Shown here: one piece after another, positions 23,334 to 40,709 of the stretch
Position numbering within the stretch: position 1 is the first letter of the stretch
Layout: each line of letters begins with the position of its first letter
NCBI RefSeq assembly: GCF_035046505.1
Contig: NC_089822.1
Span: 265,619,024-265,683,023 of the forward strand
DNA: 64,000 bases
Direction of reading: 5' to 3'
Source: Tiliqua scincoides
Taxonomy: Eukaryota; Chordata; Lepidosauria; Squamata; Scincidae
Translations under genes and position numbers: made by a program
The notes under the pieces: model-generated
Told to the model about the DNA's origin: nothing
What the model saw: the letters and a program-made list of their open reading frames with translations, nothing else
Database searches by the model: none

Positions 23334-24256
23334 CTATGGCAAGGCCACAGACACCAACTCCTTTATTCAACATTGGTTAAAGGAAAAGCCCCATTCGTGG
23401 AGCTGTGTGGTTTCCTGGGTCCTACTGCTGGGGTGGATGATATTGGGACCAGAAAATATTTGCTGCGATCCCCATGCATGTTGCTGCCTCTGGAGTGATC
23501 TCCTGTTCCTTTAAGTCCTTTTATTGTTCTCATAAAGCATATTTGGGGGGGGGGGAATCAAAGGCCATCCAAGCACCTGCTCCAGAAGCATAATCTTTTC
23601 ATAGTTTATTATTAACTTTATTCCCTATCTGCTGCTTACTTGAGACAGATGAACTTGGATGCCCAGTCAGTGTTCACAGGCCAGTTTCGGCAGGAGACCT
23701 TGCTGTTGTCTACAGCTGGTTCCACATATGAAGGAATGGAGTCCACATCTTGCATCTGTCACTTTTTGAGAATGATGTTTCAAACAAATAACTTCACAGG
23801 AGCATCCCAGGCAGTCTCTTCAAGGGGCTAGATTGCCCCAAACCAAGGGAACATGAGCAAAAAAATTGGGGTGGGGACAGCAGAGCATTTGCCCCACTTA
23901 TTTTCAGAGCCTTCTGTTTTTAGGCCTGGTTCACGCATTCATGGCATTCCTTGGTTTCTCTACATTCCACCAGTGTCCATTTTGTGACTCCACCTTGAAT
24001 GTGTGATTGCTTCTTTGGAAAGCATTGTATCTGAACTGGTTTTAGGAGGTTATTTAACAGGCATCTTATTCATGTGGCTTTCAACAGTCTGAGAACATGC
24101 TTGGGTGAATTGGGTCTTAAGTATTGGAAAGCAGCACGTTGATGTGGGTGATTTTAGAATATTGGGGTGAAATAGAAGACAGGAGGTCAGTGAGGAAGCA
24201 GTGTTTCTTTGCAATATGTTCAGGTTCCTTCAAGGTCCTTATCTTTTCATCTACGT

Positions 24257-24574
24257 CGGGGGTCTCCAAACTTTTTAGCTAGAGGGCCGCATCAAATATC
24301 TGGTGTGGTGTTGAGGGCTGGAAAAATTTTTAAAAACAAAATTTAAATAAATAAATTAGAGATGGAACTTAGAGGAGTGAATGAATGAATGAATGGGCTC
24401 ATTCATTCAACCTCTCCAGCCCTCAGAACACTCTCCAGATGCAACCAGAGCACAGTTCCAATCGTGTTCAGTTGTTTGCCAGAGGCTTTTGGGGAAAAGA
24501 GGCTGTCTGCAGGCTGGATAGAGGCTTGCTGTGGGCCGCATCTGGCCCCCCAGGCCGGGGTTTGGAGACCCCTG
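24257..24574. repeat. hAT-like MITE just upstream of finger exon
   Basis: The left end GGGGGTCTCCAAACTTTTTA and the right end CGGGGTTTGGAGACCCCTG are inverted repeats. GGGCCGCAT occurs near both ends in opposite senses. A GAAT-repeat palindrome lies in the middle (about 24376-24410). Confidence 0.8.
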
Positions 24575-24629
24575 AACTATGTGTTCCTTGCTTGAGAATC
24601 ATTGATGTGTTTGCCTTTTCTCCCCTCAG

Positions 24630-25903
24630 GCCACTCCAGGAAGGAAAGCTTGAGCCAGAGTGTTGGCAGTGATTTGCTGAGGCGTCTCAGCTTCTCAGAC
24701 ATTGGAGACGCCACACAGGTGGGAAATCTTATAAATGTCTGGACTGTGGGAAATTCTTTAATGAACTTCCACAGCTTTTGTGGCACCTGAGGGTCCACCT
24801 GATAGCAAAACCTCACAAATGCTTGGAGTGTGAGAGATGTTTTTCCCTGACCATTCGTCCCTTCTTTACCACCAGAGCATCTACATGGGAGAAGAGGCTC
24901 ATAAATGCTTCACGTGTGAGAAAACTTTTGCTGATGAATCATCCCTTGCTTGCCATCATAGAATCCATCTGGAAAAAAAGCCTCACAAATGCTCAGAATG
25001 CAAAAAATCTTTTGCTCGTAAAAGGCTTCTTATCGCGCATGAGAGAATCCACACAGGAATGACTTCCTATAGATGCTTGGAGTGCGGGAAATATTTTGCG
25101 GACAAATCAACTCTGGTGGGCCATCACAGAACCCACACAGGAGAGAAACCTTTTAAATGCCCAGTATGTGGGAAATCTTTTGCTCTTAATTCAACTCTTA
25201 CAAGACATCAGCGCCTCCACACAGGGGAGAAACCTTATAAGTGCTTGGACTGTGGGAAATGTTTTACCCAGAAAGGGAATCTTGTTGCACATCAGAGAAT
25301 CCACATAAGAGTGAAGCCTCATAAATGTGGTATGTGCTATGTGGAACATTCTGAACTTGTGAGACATCAGAGACTCCACAAGGACGAGGAGCCTTTTAAG
25401 TGCTCAGAGTGTGGGATGCATTGGAAAGAGAATCTGCCAAAGAATCTGCAACGGAGGAAATCTTTATAAATGCTGGGGATGTGTGGGATGTGTTTTGCAG
25501 GCCAATCATCCCATCATTCACCATCGGAGAGCCCGCACAAGAAAAAGTTCTTTGGAACTTGGAAAATGTTTTGCTGACAGAGCGTGCCTTGTTTATCATC
25601 AGAATGTCCGTGCAAGAGAGAATCCTTATAAATTGTTGGAATGTGGGAAGGGTTTTGCTGGCAAACACACAGGAGAGAAACAGTACAAATGCACAGAATG
25701 AGAAATCTGTTTTTTTTCCAAATCAGCTCTTGTTCAAAGGTGCAATCAATGGATAACTCGCATGGGAGAGGAACCTTAAAAATGCATAGAGTGTGGAAAG
25801 TGCTTTGCTTGACAGATTGCCTTTCCATTACCATCAGGGAACCCGCACAAGAAAGAAGCCTTTCAAATTCTTGAGGTACGGGGCATGTTTTGCTCCATAG
25901 CAA
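24630..25903 (+). pseudogene. Broken C2H2 finger exon of KRAB locus 2
   Basis: The acceptor TTTCTCCCCTCAG before 24630 leads, in the phase set by the upstream exon, into GHSRKESLSQSVGSD, but that frame ends at about 24790. Fingers are read in another frame (YKCLDCGKFF, about 24730) and then a third (24837-25469). The third frame holds about eight finger units, from HKCFTCEKTFADESSLACH to FKCSECGMHW; the unit with CGMCYVEHSELVRH lacks part of its middle. Finger remnants (MWEGFC, HTGEKQYKCTE) continue to about 25900. At least two frameshifts separate the splice frame from the main fingers, so a full KRAB-ZNF protein is not expected. Confidence 0.8.
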
Positions 25904-28054
25904 TCCTGTGTGAAGGATCAGAGGATCTCCAGAACATGACCTTATTCATCATCGAACTTGCTCGTTATATCTCAAAGTTAGTGAAGCATAAAGCTCTGAG
26001 AGGGATGTTTGGTGTCTTGCACAGAGTCTGTCATTTGACTTGTTAGCTATGATCATGCAGTGGTGGAGTCTTTTAAGAAGACACCAAAAAAACACTACCA
26101 TCATCTACGTGTTTGATAATTATGCTGTTTAGAAAGAAATTAATTTATTGGGAGTTAACTTTTTCTAAATATGAATGATCCACTGGCCTTTTCTGTGGCT
26201 TTTATTCTAGAACGCAGCTTAGATACAAAATTTAAAAAATGAAATCTTATGCATAGTCCTATGCATGTCTATTGACTGTATGCAATAGATCTACTGTACC
26301 CCTACTGTACGCAGTGAGGCTTACTCCGAGGAAAGAGTGCCTAGGATTGCAGCCTTTAAGATTAACAAAGCTAAGTAACAGACACTCATCAAAAAAGGAG
26401 AATTCTGTTTTCCAGGGTAGCAGTGCTAAGAAGTTTTGCTTTTATTACTTTTATATCCTGCCTTCCTTTTATCAATATGCTACACGTGTACTGACTGGAC
26501 TCAAACTCATCTTGTTTCCGTAAAGGTGCTATCGCACATGCCCGCATGTGTCAGTGAGGACCAGGAGTCCACCATTTCAGGGGTGGAGGGGGTATGACTG
26601 TCCTTGGGGAATTTTCACACTGCTGGCACTCTGGTTGATGCCCTGGTCACTTTTTGGAATATGAGAATGACTTAAGTCAAGCACCCCATCCCTCTGGGCA
26701 GAGCTGGTTCAGCTCCTTGGCTTATCTGAGGAACTGGGAGCAATGAAGCTGATGGAGTAAAAAGCTTGCAATGAATTCAGCTGAACACAAGTAAGGGCTC
26801 AGCCATATGTTTTAGACTTCAGATACAATACAAATGATACCTATTGTTTAAATGTTTGAGTTAGTGGCCCTACAGTTTTATTAGCACCAGATAGAATCCA
26901 AATAGTGCACCCAGGAATCCATCACAAACCATGCAAATTAACCATATGCCCTTAATGTCTGTTTTTTCTGTACGTGCTTAATTATCTCTTGCTCTTGCTA
27001 GTTGGGGGGGGGGGAAGAGAGAGAGAGAGAGAGAGAGAGAGAAGAAAGCCATGTACACCCTGAAGCCCAGTCCCATGACCACCAGAAATATTTATTTATA
27101 TATTTATTTATTTATCGCATCTGTATCTTCGGCCAACAGGGCTCCTGAGTGGCTTACATAAAATTGAACAATGGGAAATCATCCCAAATGGAAAGGTGTC
27201 AGGAGAGGGGACTATACTTCCCTGGCTTCTCCTCTTTTTCTTCCTCTCTGCAGGTGATTGTTGGTGATTCTGTGGCCACTATGAAGGGGAAGGGCCAACA
27301 GTCAGCTTGAAAGGCACTAGCAGGTGCCTTTGTGAATTTGGATTTTTCTTCTTATGCCTTTTGGCTCCTTGAATTTCAGCAGGCTTTGTCCATCTTTTAC
27401 TCCTGAGGGCCAGAAACGTGGGTTTTTTTTGTTTGTTTTTTAAACATAGAAAGTAGAGATTCTCAGGAAGCTGAAACTTACATTGGTGATTAAGAATTAG
27501 GCTGTTGGAGTGGGATCTGAAAAAGAAAAGTTGTTTGTATATACAAACAAAAAAAATATACCTAAGACAAACAGTAGCATAGTTCATAAAAACCTCTCTT
27601 TTGTTATAATTTTTTTTAAAAGTTACTCTGTGTCTGTTTTATTACTCTACAAGTTCATATGTTACATTTGTCAGAGGTGGGAGAGGGATACTTTTAAAAA
27701 TACACTACAAACAATGTATGATTCCTTCACAATGGCTTGCAAGCTGTGGTTATTTTTATTCCTTTTTCGAGTCTGCTGTCTGTTCCTTGCACTTTCTGCT
27801 GTTTGCTGTTTATAGCTGGAAAACAATAAAATAAAAAAATAGGGTGCAATACAGTATTTAGATTTACTTCAGCCTTCAAATGGGTTGTTAGTGTCCCTTT
27901 TGTTTCTCGTTTCAGCTCTCAAGCATCATCTTCTGTGTAACACAAAAAGACACAAGAAGACTGGAACTTGGCCCACCATGTCCCACATCTTTTTTCTCAC
28001 AGTGTCTGACCTGATGCTTCTGAGAAGCCCTGCCTCTGGGCTTGATGGCAATAG
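25904..28054. other. No gene; repeats and a GA microsatellite
   Basis: About 2.1 kb without exon signals. 26250-26360 has a GGCTTACTCCGAGG/GATTGCAGCC-type repeat. 27014-27042 is a GA run. 27085-27160 is a TTTATTTATTTATCGCATC LINE 3' end in reverse. Confidence 0.45.
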
Positions 28055-28190
28055 CCCTCATTCATCATTGAGTCAGGACAATGACACTGTCCACTCTGAC
28101 TGACAGCAGCTCCCAGGAGTCTGGGGCAGGGGTTTTTCCCAGCTGTTTCTGGAAATGCAAAGGACTGAGCCATGGGCTTCTTGCCTGCAT
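28055..28190 (-). repeat. tRNA-derived SINE, decayed
   Basis: CACTGTCCACTCTGACTGAC and TTTTTCCCAGCTGTTTCTGG correspond to the family body in reverse; the head is much worn. Confidence 0.5.
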
Positions 28191-28588
28191 CAGTGTCCTG
28201 CAGCCTCTCCAGCCTTATGGCTAAGGTCCACTGCATTGCTTGGGTTGGGAGACCAAATAAGAAGCCCCACTGTCCGTACCATGTGGTCAGGGTGACCTAT
28301 TTTTCCAGGACATGTCCTCTTTTTTAGCTTAGTGCCCTGGAAAGGAACTTAAATGTCCTCCTTTCCCTGCTAGCAGGCAGTGCGTAGCCTTCTTGTCATT
28401 CATAAATTACATGTAGTTTTAAATTTAATACTAAGTGATATAGTGTTTAAATTAACCACATGATATCAATAGGTGGGTGTTTACAGCTTTTATGTTGGCA
28501 CGTCCTACATTTTTCTTGGGTGTCCTACATTTGGGGATGCCTTTTCCTCTTTGGGGTTATGTCATCTGGTCCCCCTGCACATGGTTCT

Positions 28589-29768
28589 TAGGAACACAAG
28601 AAGAGCCCTACTGGATCAGGCCAAAGGCCCATCTAGTAGGCCACCACTAGACCACCCCTACACCACAGTGGCCCACCAAATGCTTCAGGAAGCACACAAG
28701 ACAACAAGATACCTGCATCCTGGTGCCCTTCCCTGCATCTGGTAATCAGAGGCAGCCAGCCTCTGAAACCAGGAGCTTGCACATACCTCCCATGGCTGTG
28801 CAACCCGTGATGAACTTCTATTCCAGAAATTTGTTCAGTCCCCTCTTATGGGCATCTAGGCGAGATGCCATCACCACATCCTGTGGCAGGGAGTTCCACA
28901 GAACTAATCACACACTGAGTAAAGAAATATTTGCTTTTGTCTGTCCTAACTCTCCCAGCACTCCATTTTAGCGAATATCCCCTGGATCCGGTGTTGTGTG
29001 AGAGGAAAAAGACAATTGTTCTATCCTGTGGCAAGGAGTTCCATAGATTAAATATATATGGAATTACACTGAATTAAAGAAATATTTGCTTCTGTCGGTT
29101 CTAATTCTCCTGACATTCAACTTTAGTGAATGTCCCCTGGTTCTGGTGTTGCATGAGAGGGAAAAGAGCATCCCTCTATCCTGTGGCAAGGAGCGCCACA
29201 GCCTAATTACATGCTAGGTTAAGAAATATATTGTTTTGTCTGTCCTAACTCACCCAATGTTTAATTTTAGAGGATGTCCCCTGGTTCTGTTGTGTGTGAG
29301 GGAAAAGAGCATCCTTCTATCATGTGGCAAGGAGTTCCACAGACTAATTACACGCTAGGTTAAGAAATATATTCTTTTGTTCTTCCTAACTCTCTCAACA
29401 CTCAATTTTAGTGGAAGTCCCCTGGTTCTGGTGTTGCACGAGAGGGAAAAGAGCATCTCTCTATCCTGTGGCAAGGAGTGCCACAGTCTAATTACATGCT
29501 AGGTTAAGAAATATATTATTTTGTCTGTCCTAACTCACCCAACATTTAATTTTAGAGGATGTCCCCTGGTTCTGTTGTGTGTGAGGGAAAAGAGCATCCT
29601 TCTATCCTGTGGCAAGGAGTTCCACAGTCTAATTACACGCTAGGTTAAGTAATATATTATTTTGTTCATCCTAACTCTCTCAACACTCAATTTTAGTGGC
29701 TGTCCCCTGGTTCTGGTGTTGTGTGAGAGGGAAAAGAGCATCTCCATCCTTTCGATCCAGCCCCTGTC
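28589..29768 (-). mobile_element. CR1 LINE 3' part containing an internal tandem array
   Basis: The 3' tip lies at 28589 (GGAACACAAGAAGAGCCCTA). The 3' UTR and the ORF2 end follow in reverse, then about six tandem units of the ORF2 end (see the array entry). The outermost unit runs into TCTCCATCCTTTCGATCCAG, matching the next CR1 segment, so the array grew inside one CR1 copy. Confidence 0.85.
28878..29745. repeat. CR1-derived tandem array, six ~145-base units
   Basis: Units begin at ATCCTGTGGCAAGGAG-like words at 28878, 29023, 29178, 29319, 29463 and 29603. The spacing is 140-155 bases. Units 3 and 5 match each other best (CTAATTACATGCTAGG, CAACTTTAATTTTAGAGG-type text), as do units 4 and 6 (ATTACACGCTAGG, CTCTCTCAACACTC). 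The last step was therefore duplication of a ~285-base pair of units. Confidence 0.85.
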
Positions 29769-30162
29769 CTTGTTGCCTGTTGCTGATGGAGAGGCTCGCA
29801 GACACGAAGGGGTTAAGCACACAGAGCTCAAGCTCCCAGAACGACCCAGGAAGCTGGAGAGAGGGGGAAGCAGAAAGGGGAAGGACCTTCCTGTGCCACT
29901 CTGCACCCTCCCCTTCTGGATGGGGGGCAGCCTGCCTGCTTGGGTTTCCCAGGTCTCTCTGGCTCCTCAGGGTCCCTGGGAGGCACAGAGGTGTCCTTGC
30001 AAGGTGGTGAGTTGAAAGGAAGGGAGGTGGTGGTGCAGAGGCTGGAGGGCTGAGCGAGCAGGGGCAGCTGCAGCAGGAGGCAGGCAAAACTGGTAGTGGG
30101 CTTGGAGCAGAGAGGATGTGCCCCCTCCCCAAGGCTGCAGCAAGCCCTGCACCTTCATCTAG
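29769..30162. other. GC-richer single-copy stretch
   Basis: No family recognised. It is clearly richer in GC than its surroundings and could hold a promoter or 5' exon for the SCAN-KRAB gene downstream, but no motif decides this. Confidence 0.25.
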
Positions 30163-31068
30163 ACCAGGGGTCTTCCATCTTTCTTGTGCCAGGACCCCAA
30201 TCGACCAACCAACCAACCAAGAAAGAAACTGGGGACCCACCATTGATCCTGACCCCCTCCCGGGACCCTACCTGCCCTCCCACTGCCCATTTTATGCCTC
30301 CTGGTACTGGTCACTGTAACCAAATGTTCTTATCAGAGTGAGCTGAAAAAGTTACCCTGAAGCCTAGTGCTAGTGAAAGCTGTTTAGCACCATTGCTAAG
30401 AACCTGCGCAGGACTGGGAATCAATTTTCTGGTACCCAAAGGGGTGCACCAGATGCCTCCCTCTTGGCTTGGTGGTGCTCTAGTCCAGTGGTCTTCAACC
30501 AGTTTCCTGCCATGACCCCAATAACCAAGTAAACAAATAAAGTAGGAGACTGGGGACCCACCATGTAACCTGCCCCCCTCCCACTACCCTGTCTGCCCAC
30601 CCCCACTGCTGCCCACCACTCCTTGCCCCCATAATGCCCGCCCAGCACTGTTCATTATAGCCAAATATTCTTGTTAGATAGAGCAGAAAAGGTTACCCTG
30701 AAGCCAGGCACTAGTGAAAGCTATTTTAGCGCCATTGCTAACAACTTGAGCAGGACTGCACGGGAGGGCACCAGGATGAGGTCTCTTGTTATCTGGTGTG
30801 CTCCCTGGGGCACTTGATGGGCCGCTGTGAGATACAGGAAGCTGGACTAGATGGGCCTATGGCCTGATCCAGTGGGGCTGTTCTTATGTTCTTATGACGG
30901 GCACTGTCTCCTGGTACCTGAGGGGAGACACCACGTGCCTCCCCTTTTACCTGGTGATGCTCTCATCCAGGGGTCTTCAACCTTTTTCATTCCTGTAAGT
31001 TGCCACAACCCCACAACTGAGGCTTTGTGACCCCATTGGGATCATGACCCCAAGGTTGAAGAACACTA
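30163..31068. repeat. Tandem hAT-like units, one split by CR1
   Basis: Three starts of the same end occur: CAGGGGTCTTCCATCTTTC (about 30165), CAGTGGTCTTCAACCAG (about 30485) and CAGGGGTCTTCAACC (about 30968). Units 1 and 2 share CCAAATNTTCTTNT..., GTTACCCTGAAGCC and CACTAGTGAAAGCT-type text at about 320-base spacing. A CR1 tip (30760-30896) splits unit 2. Confidence 0.7.
30760..30896 (+). mobile_element. CR1 LINE 3' tip nested in hAT-like unit
   Basis: GGGAGGGCACCAGGATGAGG to GGGGCTGTTCTTATGTTCTT. Confidence 0.9.
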
Positions 31069-31318
31069 GATGGCTCACGTTCAGAGAGCTCTGCATAGAG
31101 CAAACTGATGCCCAAGGTCACTAAGTGAGCTCAGGGCAGAAGTGGGGAAGTCCTGAATCATAGCTGAGTCACTTGGCCCTCTGCAGGACGCTAGTTATCA
31201 AAGTAATTGAACAAGATTTTTCGACCTGGGTGCAACCTGGCTTCTTCAAACTGTGGTTTTCAAAGTGCATTCCATGGAACCCTGGAACAGAGGCTTGCTG
31301 GGCTTCCTGCCATAGGAA

Positions 31319-31735
31319 AAGCAGTGGCTCAGTGGCACCTCTTTTGCATGCAGAAGATTTCACTTTCAATCCACAAATAGGGCTGGGAAAGAGTAGTGTA
31401 GTTGGAGGGGGGTGCAAAGCACAAAGTTTTGCAGGGAGCCTCCCTGCAGCGTGCAAGCAAAATGGAGGCATTCCTGATCAGTGGTGCAGCTGATTGCCTC
31501 TGTTTTGCCCCCACTGCCTGGAATGGCTCTGAAGGGGAGGGGCTGCTTGCACACCACGGTGAGGCTCCCTGCAAAATTTAGTGCTTTGCACCCCCTCTAG
31601 CTGTACTACTGGGGAAAGGTTTCCGGTCTGAAATCCTAGGGAGCTGCAGCCAGTCAGTGTTTGACAATATCAAGCTAGACAATATCAAGTGGTCTGACTT
31701 GGCATAAGGCAGCTTCATACATCCATATATGCTGT
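31319..31735 (+). repeat. tRNA-derived SINE split by a MITE
   Basis: The head (CAGTGGCTCAGTGGCACCTC, then TTTGCATGCAGAAG and TTTCAATCC) is at 31319-31378. The tail (GCAGCCAGTCAGTGTTTGAC to GGCATAAGGCAGCTTCATAC) is at 31635-31735. The MITE at 31392-31610 lies between. Confidence 0.75.
31392..31610. repeat. MITE, GGGTGCAAAGCACTAAGTTTTGCAG-type family
   Basis: Inverted ends: GGGGTGCAAAGCACAAAG and (reverse) GGGGGTGCAAAGCACTAAA. The interior also pairs (GCAGGGAGCCTC with GAGGCTCCCTGC). Other copies are at 34665-34877, 40496-40709 and, in part, 48020-48105. Confidence 0.85.
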
Positions 31736-32476
31736 TAATGAGAAGGTACTTGGTGACAAACAAGTCTCCCTGCAAGTTGGTTGTCTGATGTCCCTGAACT
31801 TCCCTTTCATTTACAGCTGTAAGAATGTTTTGCACACCTCCCAGGGCTAACTATTGGCTTGCGGGGGATCAGGTTGTCAAGTTGCCAAAACACGATTTCA
31901 GGCCACTCGGTGGCCTTTTAACACCTATTTCATGCACAAGTGGAGATAAAACATTATTACAATACAGTACCATCTAATGTTGGCACATCAAGGGACAGGT
32001 GAAAGTAGTGGTATCAATTGGGAAGAAGCCAAGCCAGCACCCCATGTCAGCTTGTTTATTTATTTAAATGCAATTCTCACCTGCTTTTCTATGTGAGCAC
32101 ACTTAAAGCAGCCAACCCGGAGCATGGAATGAAAATCAACAACAAAATACAAAGCCAACAGGAAAGCAGGAGAGGTCTAGCAATTACTGTTAGCCATCAT
32201 TGCTATTATGGAACCTCCACCTTCAGGGGCAGTATACCTCTGAGTTCCAGTTACTGGGGTACAGCACCAGGGCATGGCTATTGCCTTCATGCCCAGCTGT
32301 GAGATGCCCATCAGCATCTGGTGGCTATTGTGAGAGACAAGAAACTACTCTTGATTGGCCTCATCCCACAGGGCTCTTCTTATACCTCTGGGTTGAGGAT
32401 TATTGGCTGCTGTTGCTGAAGATATTCTGGACTTGACTGTTGATGTGTTGCTTACATCATTTTTTTTCTCCTTCAG

Positions 32477-32667
32477 GGAGAAGTTCTTGTGGTCGGGGAA
32501 AGCAACCAGAACTCATGTAACATCTCCCCACTTCCAATCTCTGCAACTTTCTGAGTGACCTGAAACGAAAGGTGACCTACTTCCTCTTGCAGCATTTCGG
32601 GTGAAGAGGCACAGTACAGTTCTGAGTAGTTTTGAGTCCCCTTCATATCCTATCTGGAGGGGGCACA
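32477..32667 (+). other. 5' UTR part of the SCAN exon
   Basis: The acceptor TTTTTTCTCCTTCAG precedes 32477. From there to the ATG at 32668 the sequence is not coding in the SCAN frame. I take it as 5' UTR continuous with the SCAN exon; a further internal intron (GTGACC... to CTCTTGCAG) is possible. Confidence 0.4.
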
Positions 32668-39896
<7,229 letters not shown>

Positions 39897-40199
39897 TATT
39901 GCAAGTGTTTGGCAAAGTACATCTTGTCACTAGAAGGTTTCTGCAGTCGCCGGGGCCCTCCCAAATTTAAGAGGGGAAAGACACATTCTTGGCTGGATCA
40001 CGGCCAGTTCTCTGGAGCCCAGCATCCTGTTTCCAACAGCGGCCAACCAGATGCCTTTGGGAGGTCATAGTCAGGACCATCATCTTTTGGAATCTTCTGA
40101 AAGGCTGGGAGAATATTCTGCTGTGCATTAGGCTTAACTCATTGGCCACCCCACGTGGAAGAGGAGGTCCTAGAAGTGGTAGAGACCAAGTTAGCATGG

Positions 40200-40271
40200 A
40201 ATAAAGACTGCTTTTTGTGTTAGAACCAAAATTCAGGAGGACATCCCACAATCCTTCTGGCTGAAAATAAA
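40200..40271 (+). promoter_or_regulatory. Poly(A) signals of the SCAN-KRAB-ZNF gene
   Basis: AATAAA at 40200-40205 and again at 40266-40271, about 300-370 bases after the stop, with a GT-rich stretch after the first (TTTTTGTGTTAG). Confidence 0.55.
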
Positions 40272-40495
40272 GATAAAGCATTCCATGGGATGTTTAATAC
40301 AGGCAGGTTTCTCCAGCTTGGATGTGTCCACTGGATAATGACTTCCACAACTTTGCAGTCTGTCTGGGGCCGCTAGTGTACCTTTAATTATTATGATGTG
40401 GTTTTTATACCAACTTTCAGTTGGGGGAGTAGCCTTCTGGAAGGATTCCATGCCTTGAAACGGTAACCAGGACTGAGCCAAAATTTCATCTGGTC

Positions 40496-40709
40496 CAGTG
40501 GCATAGCTAGAGGGGGTGCACAGCAGTAAGTTTTGCAGGCGCCTGAACGTGCCTCTTCAGAGCCATTCCGGTCAGTGGGAGCAAAATGGAGGGGAACTCT
40601 GTTTTGCTCCCACCTCCCAGAATGGCTTTGAGGGGGAGGGGCCACTTGCATGGCTTGTTCAGGTGCCTGCAAAACTTAGTGCTATGGACCCCCTCTAGCT
40701 ACACCGCTG
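40496..40709. repeat. MITE, GGTGCAAAGCACTA family
   Basis: Ends CAGTGGCATAGCTAGAGGGG and (reverse) CAGCGGTGTAGCTAGAGGGG; interior palindromic. Confidence 0.85.

Noticed and set aside
29662-30243. Overlapping frames on both strands around 29.7-30.2 kb
   Set aside because: Partly CR1 array, partly GC-rich DNA; the peptides are low-complexity Pro/Ser/Leu.
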